A stretch of DNA of 64,000 nt from Caballeronia insecticola (GTDB lineage Bacteria > Pseudomonadota > Gammaproteobacteria > Burkholderiales > Burkholderiaceae): NCBI RefSeq assembly GCF_000402035.1, contig NC_021287.1, forward strand, positions 434,001 to 498,000, read 5' to 3'. The notes below the pieces were generated by a model. It ran no database searches and was not told the DNA's origin. It worked only from the letters and a program-made list of their open reading frames with translations. A program made the position numbers and the translations under genes. Of this stretch, positions 25,816 to 35,437 are shown in pieces (position 1 is the stretch's first letter; every line of letters begins with the position of its first letter).

Positions 25816-26631
25816 TTACTTGAAGCGGGTCGGATCGTTGTCCGGCGCGGGCGGATAGCCAGGATTGCCGGGAACGCCGGACGCCGCAGCGGACGCTTCA
25901 TCCCGAATTTGCTCCGGCGCCCCGACCGGCACGAGCGGCGCCGCGCGACCGCTTTGTTGCAGCATCGCGCGCAAAAGCGGGCGCGTCACGGCGCGTTTTT
26001 GCTCCAGCGAGAAGCGGTCGAGTTCGTCGAGCAGCGCCATGAGACTCGGCATGTCGCGACGGAAATGCGTGAGCAGATAGCCGGGCACGTCCTCCGCCAG
26101 CACGATGCCGCGTTCGCGCGCCGCGTGTTTCAGCACGGCCGCCTTGGCGTCGTCGGACAGCGGCTGCAGATGGAACACGAGGCCCCAGCCGAGCCGCGTG
26201 CGCAGATCTTCGCGCACGGTGAGCGCGAGCGGCGCGTCGTTGCCGGTGGCGACGAGCGCGCTGGTCGGATGCGCGCGCACTTCGTTGAAGAGATTGAACA
26301 GCGCGATCTGCTGCGCAGCCGAAAGGCGATCGCAATCGTCGACGGCGTAGAGCGTCACGCGCGGATCGAAACCGAATGCGTTGAGCGCACTCTGCGGGCC
26401 GAGATAGCGCGCGTGGCCGTTCGCCTCGTGCGTGAGCGCCTGCAGCAGATGGCTGCGCCCGTTGCCCGGCTCGCCCCACACGTAGAACGTGCGGTCCGCG
26501 ACCGGGCCGGCCGCGAGCGCACCTTCGAGTTCCCGCAGCCGCGAGATCAGTTCGTGATTGCCGGCGGCGAAGAAATTATCGAAGGTGGCGGGCGGCGGCG
26601 TGCCGAGATCGAGCGTCAGTTGGCGTTGCAC
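25816..26631 (-). CDS. hda: DnaA regulatory inactivator (Hda) homologue
   Basis: AAA+ protein related to DnaA that, bound to the sliding clamp, stimulates DnaA-ATP hydrolysis and so limits re-initiation. The N-terminal QRQLTLDL is the clamp-binding motif; the sensor and arginine-finger region [17 protein letters not shown] follows; the P-loop is degenerate ([11 protein letters not shown]). I use the GTG at 26631, placing the clamp motif at the N-terminus as in E. coli; an ATG at 26736 would add 35 residues. The C-terminal 35 residues are Pro/Ala-rich and extra compared with E. coli. Confidence 0.88.
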   Translation of the reverse strand: MQRQLTLDLGTPPPATFDNFFAAGNHELISRLRELEGALAAGPVADRTFYVWGEPGNGRSHLLQALTHEANGHARYLGPQSALNAFGFDPRVTLYAVDDCDRLSAAQQIALFNLFNEVRAHPTSALVATGNDAPLALTVREDLRTRLGWGLVFHLQPLSDDAKAAVLKHAARERGIVLAEDVPGYLLTHFRRDMPSLMALLDELDRFSLEQKRAVTRPLLRAMLQQSGRAAPLVPVGAPEQIRDEASAAASGVPGNPGYPPAPDNDPTRFK

Positions 26632-26844
26632 GGGAGATCGGTGTCGTCGGGCCTTGGGAACGGGCGGTTTGCGTCGGGTATATCTTGAAAACGGGCGGAT
26701 GAACCGGACGATGATGCGCGCCGCCGCTTCCGGCAATGCTTCGCCAGCCGCGCGGCCGTGCTTGCCGACTCACGCTGAGTCTCGAAAAGCACGTTGCCGC
26801 GGTTTTTTGCGCGCGCGGGAAATCCGGTCGTCGGGCCATCATCG

Positions 26845-26863
26845 GGTAAAATCGCATTTTACC
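26845..26863 (+). promoter_or_regulatory. Palindrome at the purM promoter
   Basis: GGTAAAAT (26845-26852), CGC, ATTTTACC (26856-26863): perfect 8-base arms. TAAAAT inside the left arm is a plausible -10 element about 35 bases before the purM ATG. It lies in the gap between divergent hda and purM. Confidence 0.5.
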
Positions 26864-26884
26864 GACCTTCTTGCACCTCCCCCC

Positions 26885-27940
26885 ATGAATCAACCGAAAT
26901 CCGCTCCGGACGCCCAAGGTTTGTCATATCGCGACGCGGGCGTGGACATCGACGCGGGCGACGCGCTCGTCGACCGTATCAAGCCGTTTGCCAAAAAGAC
27001 GTTGCGCGACGGCGTGCTGGGCGGCATCGGCGGATTCGGCGCGCTGTTCGAAGTGCCGAAGAAGTATAAGGAACCCGTGCTCGTGTCGGGCACGGACGGC
27101 GTCGGCACCAAGCTGCGCCTCGCGTTCACGCTGAACCGGCATGACACCGTCGGCCAGGATCTGGTCGCGATGAGCGTCAACGACATTCTCGTGCAAGGCG
27201 CCGAGCCGCTCTTTTTCCTCGATTATTTCGCGTGCGGCAAGCTCGATGTCGATACCGCGGCGGATGTCGTGAAGGGCATCGCGCAGGGTTGCGAACTCGC
27301 GGGCTGCGCGCTGATCGGCGGCGAGACGGCGGAAATGCCGGGCATGTATCCGGACGGCGAATACGATCTCGCGGGCTTCGCGGTCGGCGCGGTGGAAAAG
27401 AGCAAGATCATCGACGGCAGTCTGATCAAGCCGGGCGACGTGGTGCTGGGCCTGGCGTCGAGCGGCATTCATTCGAACGGTTATTCGCTGGTGCGCAAGA
27501 TCATCGAGCGCGCCAATCCGGATTTGAACGCCGATTTCGACGGCCGCACGCTCGCCGACGCCTTGATGGCCCCCACGCGCATCTACGTCAAATCGCTGCT
27601 GTCCGCCATGCAGCGCGTGACGGTCAAGGGCATGGCGCACATCACGGGCGGCGGACTCGTCGAGAACATTCCGCGCGTGCTGCGCGAAGGGCTCACGGCG
27701 GAACTGGATCATCGCGCGTGGCCGCTGCCGCCGCTGTTCGCATGGCTGCAGAAGCACGGCGGCGTCGCGGATGCGGAAATGCATCGCGTGTTCAACTGCG
27801 GCATCGGAATGGCGGTGATCGTCTCAGCGGAAGAAGCGCAGGCGGCAACCAGCCTGCTGTCGGCAGCGGGCGAGCAGGTCTGGCAGATCGGCGTCGTGCG
27901 CGCGAGCAAGGAAGGCGAGGCGCAGACGGTCGTGGTCTGA
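26885..27940 (+). CDS. purM: Phosphoribosylformylglycinamidine cyclo-ligase
   Basis: 351 residues, AIR synthetase, step five of purine synthesis: closes FGAM to aminoimidazole ribotide with ATP. Signatures: [42 protein letters not shown] and [14 protein letters not shown] at 26885 ([11 protein letters not shown]). Single-gene transcript on the plus strand, closed by a strong terminator shared with miaA. A palindrome sits at its promoter; whether this reflects purine control is not known. Confidence 0.97.
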   Translation: MNQPKSAPDAQGLSYRDAGVDIDAGDALVDRIKPFAKKTLRDGVLGGIGGFGALFEVPKKYKEPVLVSGTDGVGTKLRLAFTLNRHDTVGQDLVAMSVNDILVQGAEPLFFLDYFACGKLDVDTAADVVKGIAQGCELAGCALIGGETAEMPGMYPDGEYDLAGFAVGAVEKSKIIDGSLIKPGDVVLGLASSGIHSNGYSLVRKIIERANPDLNADFDGRTLADALMAPTRIYVKSLLSAMQRVTVKGMAHITGGGLVENIPRVLREGLTAELDHRAWPLPPLFAWLQKHGGVADAEMHRVFNCGIGMAVIVSAEEAQAATSLLSAAGEQVWQIGVVRASKEGEAQTVVV

Positions 27941-27966
27941 TCCGGGCGCTGTCCGGCTCGCATGTG

Positions 27967-28000
27967 AAAACCCTCGCCCCGCGCGAGGGTTTTTCTTTTT
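27967..28000. terminator. Bidirectional terminator between purM and miaA
   Basis: AAAACCCTCGC (27967-27977) pairs with GCGAGGGTTTT (27983-27993), followed by TTTCTTTTT-like sequence on the plus strand and by A-run complement on the minus. It serves the convergent purM and miaA genes. Confidence 0.9.
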
Positions 28001-28005
28001 AACGC

Positions 28006-28953
28006 CTACGTCCGCGCGATTCGCTCCACGGCTTCCACCGCCCGCGCGGTCGCATCGGGCGCGCAGCAATCCACGACGATCCGCTCCGGCATCGCGCGAA
28101 GCCACGTCAACTGCCGCTTGCACAACTGGCGCGTCGCGAACACGCCTTTGTCGCGCATGTCGTCGTAGCGCGTCGCGCCGTCGAGATATTCCCACGCCTG
28201 CCGATAACCAACACAGCGCATGGACGGCATCGAAAGATCGAGATCGCCGCGCGCCCGCAGCCGCTTCACTTCGTCGATGAAACCGTGCGCGAGCATTGCA
28301 TCGAAGCGCGCCTCGATGCGCGCATGCAGCAGCCCGCGATCCGACGGCTCCAGCGCGACCGGCACGAAGCGATACGGCGCATCGTCGGCCGGGGCGCGCG
28401 GGGCGGCGAGCAGCGCGGACATCGGCTGACCGCTCAGCATGAAGATTTCGAGCGCGCGCTGAATGCGCTGCGAATCGTTCGGGGCGAGCCGCGCGGCGGT
28501 TACGGGATCCACGGCCGCGAGCCGCGCATGCAAGGCGGGCCAGCCTTCGCGCGCGGCGTCGGCATCGAGGGCGGCGCGCACGGTGGCATCGGCGGTGGGG
28601 AGATCGTTCAGGCCTTGCGTCAGCGCCTTGTAGTACAGCATCGTGCCGCCGACAAGCAACGGCACCTTGCCGCGCGCGACAATTTCGCCGACGAGCGCCA
28701 GCGCGTCCGCACGGAACTGCGCGGCGGAATACGACTCCGCAGGATCGATGATGTCGATCAGATGATGCGGCGCCGCCGCGCGCTCGTTTGCATCGGGCTT
28801 GGCCGTGCCGATATCCATCTCGCGATAGACGAGCGCCGAATCCACGCTGACGATCTCGACCGGATGCCGCGCCGCGAACGCAAGCGCGGCCGCGGTCTTG
28901 CCAGACGCCGTGGGCCCGAGCAGGCACGCTACGGGCAAAGCCGCGCCGCTCAT
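28006..28953 (-). CDS. miaA: tRNA dimethylallyltransferase
   Basis: 315 residues. It adds the dimethylallyl group to A37 of tRNAs reading UNN codons, the substrate for MiaB. P-loop GPTASGKT at the N-terminus, [16 protein letters not shown] (catalytic region), and the C-terminal [12 protein letters not shown] tRNA-binding block. ATG at 28953 overlaps the mutL stop (ATGA), as in many proteobacteria where mutL-miaA precede hfq; hfq is absent at this end. It finishes at the shared terminator. Confidence 0.97.
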   Translation of the reverse strand: MSGAALPVACLLGPTASGKTAAALAFAARHPVEIVSVDSALVYREMDIGTAKPDANERAAAPHHLIDIIDPAESYSAAQFRADALALVGEIVARGKVPLLVGGTMLYYKALTQGLNDLPTADATVRAALDADAAREGWPALHARLAAVDPVTAARLAPNDSQRIQRALEIFMLSGQPMSALLAAPRAPADDAPYRFVPVALEPSDRGLLHARIEARFDAMLAHGFIDEVKRLRARGDLDLSMPSMRCVGYRQAWEYLDGATRYDDMRDKGVFATRQLCKRQLTWLRAMPERIVVDCCAPDATARAVEAVERIART

Positions 28954-30950
28954 TGTCCGCGCATGAAAAGGCGGTCGAGATCGGCGAGCGTCAGCTGGAA
29001 CCACGTCGGCCGGCCGTGATTGCACTGATCGGCGCGCTCCGTCGCTTCCATCTGGCGCAGGAGCGCGTTCATTTCGTCGAGCGTGAGACGCCGGTTCGCG
29101 CGCACCGCGTTATGACACGCGAGCGTGCCGAGCAATTCGTGCTGTCGTTCGGTGAGCACGCGCGAGCCGCCGTAAGCGTGCAGATCGGCGAGCACGGCGC
29201 GCGCGAGCGACTGCAGATCGGCGTCTTTCAGCAGCGCGGGCACGGCGCGAATCGCGATCGACGTCGGCGAGAGCACCGCGAGATCGAAGCCGAGCGCATC
29301 GAGCGTCGCGCGCTCTTCCTCGACGATACCAATCTCCACCGGCTCGGCTGTCATCGACACGGGAATCAGCAGCGGCTGCACCGCGATCGCGCGATCGGCG
29401 AGGGCGTGCTTGAACTGCTCGTAGAGGATGCGCTCGTGCGCGGCGTGCATGTCGACGAGCACGAGTCCGCGCGCGTTCTGCGCGAGCACGTAGATGCCGT
29501 GAATCTGCCCGACGGCGAAACCGAGCGGTTGATCGTCGGCGTGATCGCGTGACGCGGCCGCGCTGTCGCTCGCCCAGAATGGCGCGGCGGGCGCCTGTTC
29601 GGGCGTCGAATATGTCGAATAAGTCGAATAAGTCGGATCAGGCGTGTCGATGGTCGTCGTCGCGCCCGGCGTGCCCGCGCCGTTGTCCTTGCGGCCGAAC
29701 AGCGCGTCGTAGAGCGCGAGCGGCTGCGCCACCGGCAGCGTGCCCTGCGTCATGCGCGACTGCCGCAGCCAGTTCGTGCCGCTTTCGCTTTTCAGATGCA
29801 GCGCGTCCGGCGCGCTGACGAATGCGCCGGTGAGCGGCTTCGCGCTGAACGACGCCGGGCCGGTCGGCTGAAGTTGCGCGGCATGGCCGCCCGAGGTCGT
29901 CTCCGGCGACGCGCCCGCGTGCCGCGCGAGCGCCCGCTGCACGGCATGAAACACGTACTGATGAATCGAGCGCGAATCGCGGAAGCGCACTTCGATCTTC
30001 GACGGATGCACGTTCACATCGACGGATTCGGGCGGCAGATCGAGAAACAGCACGTACGCCGGATAGCGGTTGCCGTGCAGCACGTCTTCATACGCGGCGC
30101 GCACGGCGTGCGTGAGCAGCTTGTCGCGCACGAAGCGGCCGTTCACGAAGAAATACTGCTGGTCGGCGCGGCCTCGGCTCGCGGTCGGCAGACCCGCGCA
30201 GCCATACACGGCGAGCGGCCCGGCGCGTTCGTCGAGCGGCAGATGCGCCGTCTCGAATACTTCGCCGAGAATTTTCGCGACGCGCGTTTGCGGATCGCTG
30301 GCGTTCCAGTGCTCGACGGCCTTGCCGTTGTGCATCACCGAAATCGCGACGTCCGGCCGCGCGAGCGCCATGCGCCGGATCACTTCGAGGCAATGCCCGA
30401 GTTCGGTCTGCTCGCTCTTCAGGAATTTGCGGCGCGCGGGTGTGTTGAAATACAGTTCGCGCACTTCCATCGTGGTGCCGACGGTGCCCGCCGCCGGCGA
30501 GATCGCGCCGGTTTGCGCGTCGATGCGCGTCGCGTGCGGGCACGACTGCGTGCGGCTCGTGATGAACAATTCGGCGACGGACGCAATCGACGCAATCGCC
30601 TCGCCGCGAAAGCCGAGCGTGGCGACGGCTTCGAGATCGGCGAGCGAGCGGATCTTGCTTGTGGCATGCCGCAGGAGCGCGAGCGGAAGTTCGGCGGGCG
30701 GAATGCCGCAGCCGTCATCCGCGACGACGATGCGTTTCACGCCGCCTTCATCGAGCGTGATGCGCAGCGTGCTCGCGCCTGCGTCGAGTGCGTTTTCCAG
30801 CAGTTCCTTGACGACCGACGCCGGCCGTTCCACCACTTCGCCCGCGGCGATCTGGCTGATCAGCTGGTCGGGCAGCGGGGCGATGGCGCGCGAACGGCGC
30901 GCGTCGTCGAGAGTCGAAGCGTCTGCGGAGAATTCGTTGAGATCGGCCAT
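28950..30950 (-). CDS. mutL: DNA mismatch repair protein MutL
   Basis: 666 residues. N-terminal GHKL ATPase: [29 protein letters not shown] disordered linker (about 345-475) contains a short YST tandem repeat. The C-terminal dimerisation domain has [12 protein letters not shown] at about residue 500, matching the DxHA(x)2E(x)4E motif of MutL proteins with their own endonuclease, as expected for bacteria lacking MutH. ATG at 30950. Translationally coupled to miaA. Confidence 0.97.
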   Translation of the reverse strand: MADLNEFSADASTLDDARRSRAIAPLPDQLISQIAAGEVVERPASVVKELLENALDAGASTLRITLDEGGVKRIVVADDGCGIPPAELPLALLRHATSKIRSLADLEAVATLGFRGEAIASIASVAELFITSRTQSCPHATRIDAQTGAISPAAGTVGTTMEVRELYFNTPARRKFLKSEQTELGHCLEVIRRMALARPDVAISVMHNGKAVEHWNASDPQTRVAKILGEVFETAHLPLDERAGPLAVYGCAGLPTASRGRADQQYFFVNGRFVRDKLLTHAVRAAYEDVLHGNRYPAYVLFLDLPPESVDVNVHPSKIEVRFRDSRSIHQYVFHAVQRALARHAGASPETTSGGHAAQLQPTGPASFSAKPLTGAFVSAPDALHLKSESGTNWLRQSRMTQGTLPVAQPLALYDALFGRKDNGAGTPGATTTIDTPDPTYSTYSTYSTPEQAPAAPFWASDSAAASRDHADDQPLGFAVGQIHGIYVLAQNARGLVLVDMHAAHERILYEQFKHALADRAIAVQPLLIPVSMTAEPVEIGIVEEERATLDALGFDLAVLSPTSIAIRAVPALLKDADLQSLARAVLADLHAYGGSRVLTERQHELLGTLACHNAVRANRRLTLDEMNALLRQMEATERADQCNHGRPTWFQLTLADLDRLFMRGQ

Positions 30951-31158
30951 GCAGAATTATAACGATTCGCAAAGGAGCGCTCGCGCGCTGGCCGGCAATG
31001 GCCAGTGGCCGCCGGTGCCCGTCGATGCATCGGGAGATCGCGTCCGGATGCGCGGTTTTTAACCGACGCGACGCATCACTTCGGTATCATGGCGCGACTC
31101 CACATGGGTTGCCGATGCACCTTTTTTTGGCCGCCGTATTTATTTTCGAGGAAAGCTT

Positions 31159-31821
31159 TTGGACACGCTGCTGCAATTCCTGGGACTCATCCTTCACATC
31201 GACAAATCGCTCGGTGTCTTTATCCAGAATTACGGCACCTGGGTCTACGCGGTCCTGTTTCTGATCGTGTTCTGCGAAACCGGGCTCGTCGTGTTCCCGT
31301 TCCTGCCGGGCGATTCGCTGCTTTTCATCGGCGGCGCATTCGCGGCGACGCATGAAATGAATCTGTACGCGCTGATTTCACTGCTGCTGGTTGCGGCGAT
31401 TTCCGGCAACACGGTGAATTACTGGATCGGCCGCGCTATCGGCCCGAAGGTGTTCGACACGAATATTCCCGTGCTCGAACGCTTTCTCGACCGCGCCGCG
31501 CTGCAAAAGACGCATAACTTCTATGAGCGCCATGGCGGCAAGACCATCGTGATTGCGCGTTTCGTGCCGGTGGTGCGCACGTTCGCGCCGTTCGTCGCGG
31601 GCGTCTCGGCGATGAGTCACGCGCGCTTTCAGCTGTTCAACATCATGGGCGCGCTGATCTGGGTGCTGCTGCTCGTGTTGCTGGGCTACTTCTTCGGCAA
31701 TATTCCGTTCATCAAGCAGTATCTGAACGTGATCGTGCTGGTGGGCATCGGCGCGGCGATCGTGCCGGTCGCGCTGGGCGCGGTGTGGAAAATGAGCCGC
31801 GGTCGCAACTCGAAGGCTTGA
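31159..31821 (+). CDS. DedA-family membrane protein
   Basis: 220 residues. DedA/VTT-domain integral membrane protein with the signatures FLPGDSLLFIGGAFAA and RFVPVVRTFAPFVAG; family members help recycle undecaprenyl phosphate or phosphatidylethanolamine and support envelope homeostasis. The start is TTG at 31159 (MDTLLQFLGL), preceded by GAGGAAAG at ideal distance; there is no in-frame ATG in the right place. Divergent from mutL. Confidence 0.93.
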   Translation: MDTLLQFLGLILHIDKSLGVFIQNYGTWVYAVLFLIVFCETGLVVFPFLPGDSLLFIGGAFAATHEMNLYALISLLLVAAISGNTVNYWIGRAIGPKVFDTNIPVLERFLDRAALQKTHNFYERHGGKTIVIARFVPVVRTFAPFVAGVSAMSHARFQLFNIMGALIWVLLLVLLGYFFGNIPFIKQYLNVIVLVGIGAAIVPVALGAVWKMSRGRNSKA

Positions 31822-31836
31822 ATGCCATCTTCCGAC

Positions 31837-31872
31837 TGAAAACCCGCGATGCCGCCGTGACGGCATCGCGGG
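31837..31872 (-). terminator. Terminator of the GlsB-like gene
   Basis: Perfect 12-base stem CCCGCGATGCCG (31843-31854) / CGGCATCGCGGG (31861-31872) followed by TTTTC when read on the minus strand, 12 bases after the stop. It may also stop the convergent DedA transcript. Confidence 0.85.
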
Positions 31873-31884
31873 CGCCGGAACGCG

Positions 31885-32142
31885 TCAGGCGCGACGGAAC
31901 AGACGGATGACGAACAGCAGAATGACCGCGCCGATCACAGCCGTGACGAGCGTGCCGAAGATGCCGCCGAACGACAGGCCGAGCAGGCCGAAAACCCAGC
32001 CGCCGATCAGGCCGCCGACGATGCCGACGAGAATGTCGACCAGGATGCCGAAGCCGCTGCCGTTCATGATGAGACCGGCGAGCCAGCCGGCCACGCCGCC
32101 GATGATCAGGCTGAGGATGATTCCGTGTTGCAAGAGTTGCAT
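31885..32142 (-). CDS. GlsB/YeaQ/YmgE family stress-associated membrane protein
   Basis: 85 residues. Three hydrophobic glycine-rich segments with the pattern GVAGWLAGLIMNGSGFG...VGIVGGLIGGWVFGLLG, diagnostic for this small integral membrane family, often general-stress induced. No enzymatic role is proven despite the old name transglycosylase-associated protein. Own terminator follows. ATG at 32142. Confidence 0.9.
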   Translation of the reverse strand: MQLLQHGIILSLIIGGVAGWLAGLIMNGSGFGILVDILVGIVGGLIGGWVFGLLGLSFGGIFGTLVTAVIGAVILLFVIRLFRRA

Positions 32143-32526
32143 GCGCTGATACTCCGAGAAAGTTGAATTGCAGGCTGCGGGAACTTCCCGCTAGCAGGCG
32201 CGGCGAATGTAGCGGAAACGACGTGGCGAAGGGCTTCGCGAACGTCAAATATTGTCAAAAGACCCGGCGGGAAATTCCAGCGCAGGCAGGCGGTGCAAGG
32301 GTTTGGCTGTATAGGTCAAAAATTTAGAATGCCAAAAAAGAGAGACACGGCGCCACACTCTTTATTCGTGGTGTAAGTGTGTCGTTTGAGTCAATACGGG
32401 CAATTCCATGTCCGTTATGTTTTATGCTTTCGACGTTGTGTCGGCGTCGTCGTGGGCGCGTTGGTGGCGCCGTCAAAGGCGCGTGCGAGCGCGGTCGAAA
32501 AGTTAGAAGAGTTGAAAACGAAAAGA
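32143..32526. other. 384-base divergent intergenic region
   Basis: Holds the promoters for the GlsB-like and NlpD-like genes and no supported CDS. AT-rich runs at about 32305-32345 (GGTCAAAAATTTAGAATGCC) and 32415-32430 (TTATGTTTTATGCTTT) could be promoter cores. An imperfect repeat of GTGT/ACAC words lies at 32345-32385. Confidence 0.4.
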
Positions 32527-33486
32527 ATGAGAAAGCCGGTGGTGATGCACAAGGAAGGTTTCGGATCGGACGCCCGTACCGCGATCGCGGGCGTGACGCT
32601 TGCCGCGGCGCTGGTTGCGGGTCTGGCAGGTTGCACGTCGACGCCGCGCACGCCAGCGCCGATCGTCGAGAGTTCGGCGATGAGCGCGCCGCCCATCGTG
32701 CAGGGCACGTCGCCGAGCGTTACGCCCACACCGCTCGTGCCGCTCGGACGGGGCGCGTCGGTGGCGAGCGCGCCGGTCGAGCCGGGGTTTTATCGCGTAA
32801 AGCCGGGTGACACGCTCTACGGCATTTCGCGCACCTTCAAGCAAAAGCCGGCGGATCTGCTCAAGTGGAACACGCTGCCCGAGAGCAAGCAGGTCAACAT
32901 CGGGCAAGTGTTGCGCGTGATGCCTCCGGGCTCCACGGCGAGCGCGCAGGCGACGGCGTCCGCCGCGGCAACGGCAGCGGCATCGAAGCCCGCGCAGCCG
33001 CCGTTATTGCCCACGCCGGAGAAATCGGCGGTGGCGCAGCAGAAACCGGCGGCGGAGAAGCCCGCCGCAAGCGCGGAGCGCGAGCCGGCGTCAAGCGCGA
33101 GCGCGAGCGCGTCGAAGGGCTCGTTCGCATGGCCGGCGCACGGCGAGATCGTGCGCAAGTTCGGCGCGAGCGGCAACAAGGGCATCGATATCGAGGGCAA
33201 GATCGGGCAGCCGGTCAAGGCGGCGGCGTCGGGCAAGGTCGTGTATGCGGGCAGCGGTCTGCGTTCCTACGGGCGCATGATCATCGTCAAGCATGGCAAC
33301 GACTATCTGACCGCCTACGCCTACAACGAGAAACTGCTTGTGAAGGAAGGCGACAGCGTCAAGCAAGGCGCGACCATCGCCGATATGGGCACCGGACCCG
33401 GCGGCACGCCGTCGCTGCACTTCGAAGTGCGCAAAGCGGGCGCCGCGGTCGATCCGCTGCCGTTGCTCGGCTCGGCAGGCGGTTGA
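32527..33486 (+). CDS. nlpD: NlpD-like lipoprotein: LysM plus degenerate LytM/M23 domain
   Basis: 319 residues. Lipoprotein signal peptide with lipobox LAGC (C36), LysM domain (YRVKPGDTLYGISRTF...LLKWNTL, about 97-140), low-complexity Ala/Pro/Lys linker, and a C-terminal M23 domain starting FAWPAHGEIVRKFG. The zinc-ligand site reads GIDIEG rather than H-x(n)-D, as in E. coli NlpD, so it should activate a periplasmic amidase rather than cut peptidoglycan. The start is uncertain: ATG 32527 or ATG 32545. rpoS, the usual neighbour, is absent, so this may be a second paralogue. Confidence 0.85.
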   Translation: MRKPVVMHKEGFGSDARTAIAGVTLAAALVAGLAGCTSTPRTPAPIVESSAMSAPPIVQGTSPSVTPTPLVPLGRGASVASAPVEPGFYRVKPGDTLYGISRTFKQKPADLLKWNTLPESKQVNIGQVLRVMPPGSTASAQATASAAATAAASKPAQPPLLPTPEKSAVAQQKPAAEKPAASAEREPASSASASASKGSFAWPAHGEIVRKFGASGNKGIDIEGKIGQPVKAAASGKVVYAGSGLRSYGRMIIVKHGNDYLTAYAYNEKLLVKEGDSVKQGATIADMGTGPGGTPSLHFEVRKAGAAVDPLPLLGSAGG

Positions 33487-33520
33487 TTCATTGCGCACGC
33501 GCGCACCAAGGGAGTTGAAG

Positions 33521-34087
33521 TTGAAGTTGAAGAAGATAGTCATTGCCGCGTTGTTTGCGGCGTCGTCCGTGTCGCTGTTGTCCGGATGCGATCAGCAGCA
33601 AAGCGAGGATGGATTGAACAAGCTCAAGGCGTTCTTCAATGCCGTGAAGCCGGACAATTTGCTGCTCAAGAATCTGCAACCGGGCGTGACGACCGAGGCG
33701 CAGATCCGCGAGCAGATGGGCGAACCCGAAAACGAGCGCACCTTCACGGACGGCAGCAAGCGCCTCGAATATCCGCGCGGACCGGCGGGCACGAACACCT
33801 ATATGGTGGATCTCGACCCAGACGGCCTCTTCGTGTCCGTCACGCAGGTGCTGACCGCCGAGAACTTCGCGAAGGTGCGGCCCGGCATGACGATGGACGA
33901 AGCGCGCAGGTTGCTCGGCAAGCCGACGACCATCGCCGAATATCCGCTGAAGAAGGAGCGCGTCTGGAGCTGGCACTGGCTTGAAGACGGCGTCAATCAG
34001 GACGCGATGTTCAACGCGCATTTCGGTCCGGACGGCACGGTCGTGACGACGTCGCGCTCCGATTCGATCCGCGGCGGCCAGCGCTGA
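33521..34087 (+). CDS. BamE/SmpA-like lipoprotein
   Basis: 188 residues. Signal peptide with lipobox LLSGC (C23), then two repeats resembling the SmpA/OmlA fold: LQPGVTTEAQIREQMGEPENE and VRPGMTMDEARRLLGKPTTIAEYP, each followed by beta strands. BamE helps outer-membrane protein assembly; this twin-repeat protein is a relative, not certainly BamE itself. The start is the second TTG in a TTGAAG run (33521), 6 bases after AAGGGAG. It lies 34 bases downstream of the NlpD-like gene and is probably co-transcribed. Confidence 0.85.
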   Translation: MKLKKIVIAALFAASSVSLLSGCDQQQSEDGLNKLKAFFNAVKPDNLLLKNLQPGVTTEAQIREQMGEPENERTFTDGSKRLEYPRGPAGTNTYMVDLDPDGLFVSVTQVLTAENFAKVRPGMTMDEARRLLGKPTTIAEYPLKKERVWSWHWLEDGVNQDAMFNAHFGPDGTVVTTSRSDSIRGGQR

Positions 34088-34090
34088 GCC

Positions 34091-34483
34091 ATGAGCATCC
34101 CGGCGTCGGTCTGTGAGCGGCTCCGTCTGACCGAAGAAGCGGCGCATTTTCGCGACCGCCACAATGGCGCGCGCGACGCGAACGCGGTGATGCTGTCGCG
34201 TTGGGACTGCGGCCGCGGCCATGCCTGGGATGCATCGCTCGACGCCGCGCAGAACGTGCGCTGCCTGAACTGCGCGGGACAGCGGCGCGAGCTGGAGACA
34301 CGGCGCCTGCGCGATCTGGCCGAAGCACGGGGCGGCGCGCTGTTGTCGCCCGGTTATGTCGATGTCGCGACGCCGCTCGAATGGCGCTGCGCCTACGGCC
34401 ACGTCTGGCAGGCTCGCGCCGACGCCGCGCCGCGTCACTGGTGCGCCGAATGCGCGCGCACGGTTTTCTCGCGATTTCGCTGA
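34091..34483 (+). CDS. Zinc-ribbon protein with two W-x-C-x-x-G-H-x-W units
   Basis: 130 residues, begins 3 bases after the BamE-like gene. Two copies of a treble-clef/zinc-ribbon pattern: WDCGRGHAWDAS...VRCLNCAG and WRCAYGHVWQAR...HWCAECA, each with the C-x-x-G-H...C-x-x-C ligand set. The same unit occurs in DUF4379-type proteins. Cytoplasmic, likely nucleic-acid or protein binding; role unknown. A terminator ends the three-gene unit. Confidence 0.82.
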   Translation: MSIPASVCERLRLTEEAAHFRDRHNGARDANAVMLSRWDCGRGHAWDASLDAAQNVRCLNCAGQRRELETRRLRDLAEARGGALLSPGYVDVATPLEWRCAYGHVWQARADAAPRHWCAECARTVFSRFR

Positions 34484-34521
34484 GCTTCAAAACTCCGCCT
34501 TCAGCGCCACGCAGCAAAAGA

Positions 34522-34546
34522 AAAAGCCGGCATCAAGCCGGCTTTT
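34522..34546 (+). terminator. Terminator of the nlpD-bamE-like-zinc ribbon unit
   Basis: Perfect 10-base stem AAAAGCCGGC (34522-34531) / GCCGGCTTTT (34537-34546) with loop ATCAA. Symmetric A and T runs make it usable from both strands. The following 266 bases up to the next gene end (34813) hold nothing I can support. Confidence 0.88.
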
Positions 34547-34812
34547 GAGCTTCGTTATCGGGGCGCTGGCCTCTTTCGCCTGCGACTCGCCAGGCCGTTG
34601 CCAAAAGCACGCGCGATGTTGTTGTTGGTCGCTGCGCTGTGCTTCTATCCACGACTCGGTCGAGTGCCGCCCATCCTGTTTATCGGTCTCTCAGCGCCTG
34701 AATGGTTCCCCCCGTGCGCTGGAAGGAAGTATCGCGAGTCTGTATTCGTCTGAATGTACGCTCGCAAACACATGCACGGATTGATCAGCGCTTTGCGGGA
34801 AAGCACCGATAT

Positions 34813-35304
34813 TCATCGCTCCGACGAAGCCAGCTGCGTGTGCGGCAGACCCGAGCGCATGTTCGCCGCGACGAGCGATTGCGTGACCATGCGCGCTTCC
34901 GCCTGCGCGATGTGCTCGAGCGTCGCGTCTTCCAGTTGTTCCGCGAAGACGTCGAGCGCCGTGCAAAGGCGCGCGTGTTCGTCGTCGCTCAATGTCCATG
35001 TGCCTTCGGCTGCGTGGCGCGTATCCACGTCGACCAGCGCCTCGTGCGCGAGCGTGATGTCGTGCTCGAATTCGGCTGCGTGGCCGAGCTGGCACAGTTC
35101 CTCCGCGACCAGCAGATGACGGCACAACGTCATGAAAAGCGGATGCGAGCCGTGTCTGCGATGAATCGCGTCGAGTGCGGCGTAGCACTGCAGCAGCATC
35201 GCGTCGATCATCGGCTGGCGCGCCGCGCGGCCGTACGTCAGCGCGCGCAACAACGGCGACATCGCGGGACGGGCGGATTTCAGATTCGTCGATTTCTTTT
35301 TCAC
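34813..35304 (-). CDS. Conserved helical protein, function unknown
   Basis: 163 residues, cytoplasmic. The basic N-terminus (MKKKSTNLKSARPAMS) is followed by four or five predicted helices (LLRALTYGRAARQPMIDAMLLQCYAALDAI, CRHLLVAEELCQLG, ARLCTALDVFAEQLEDATLEHIAQAEARM). I recognise no domain; its size and helix pattern would suit a small regulator or scaffold. Start ATG at 35304. Monocistronic. Confidence 0.75.
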   Translation of the reverse strand: MKKKSTNLKSARPAMSPLLRALTYGRAARQPMIDAMLLQCYAALDAIHRRHGSHPLFMTLCRHLLVAEELCQLGHAAEFEHDITLAHEALVDVDTRHAAEGTWTLSDDEHARLCTALDVFAEQLEDATLEHIAQAEARMVTQSLVAANMRSGLPHTQLASSER

Positions 35305-35437
35305 GGAAGCACTCCCGAAAAGGATGGTCGCGTAGGCCGGGGCAGGCGGCTGCGCCGGGACGCTGGATGCGTTGATGCGTGTGGCGTGGAAAGCATCATC
35401 GCATCGGAAAATTAGCTGTGTCTTAAAGACCGTGTTC

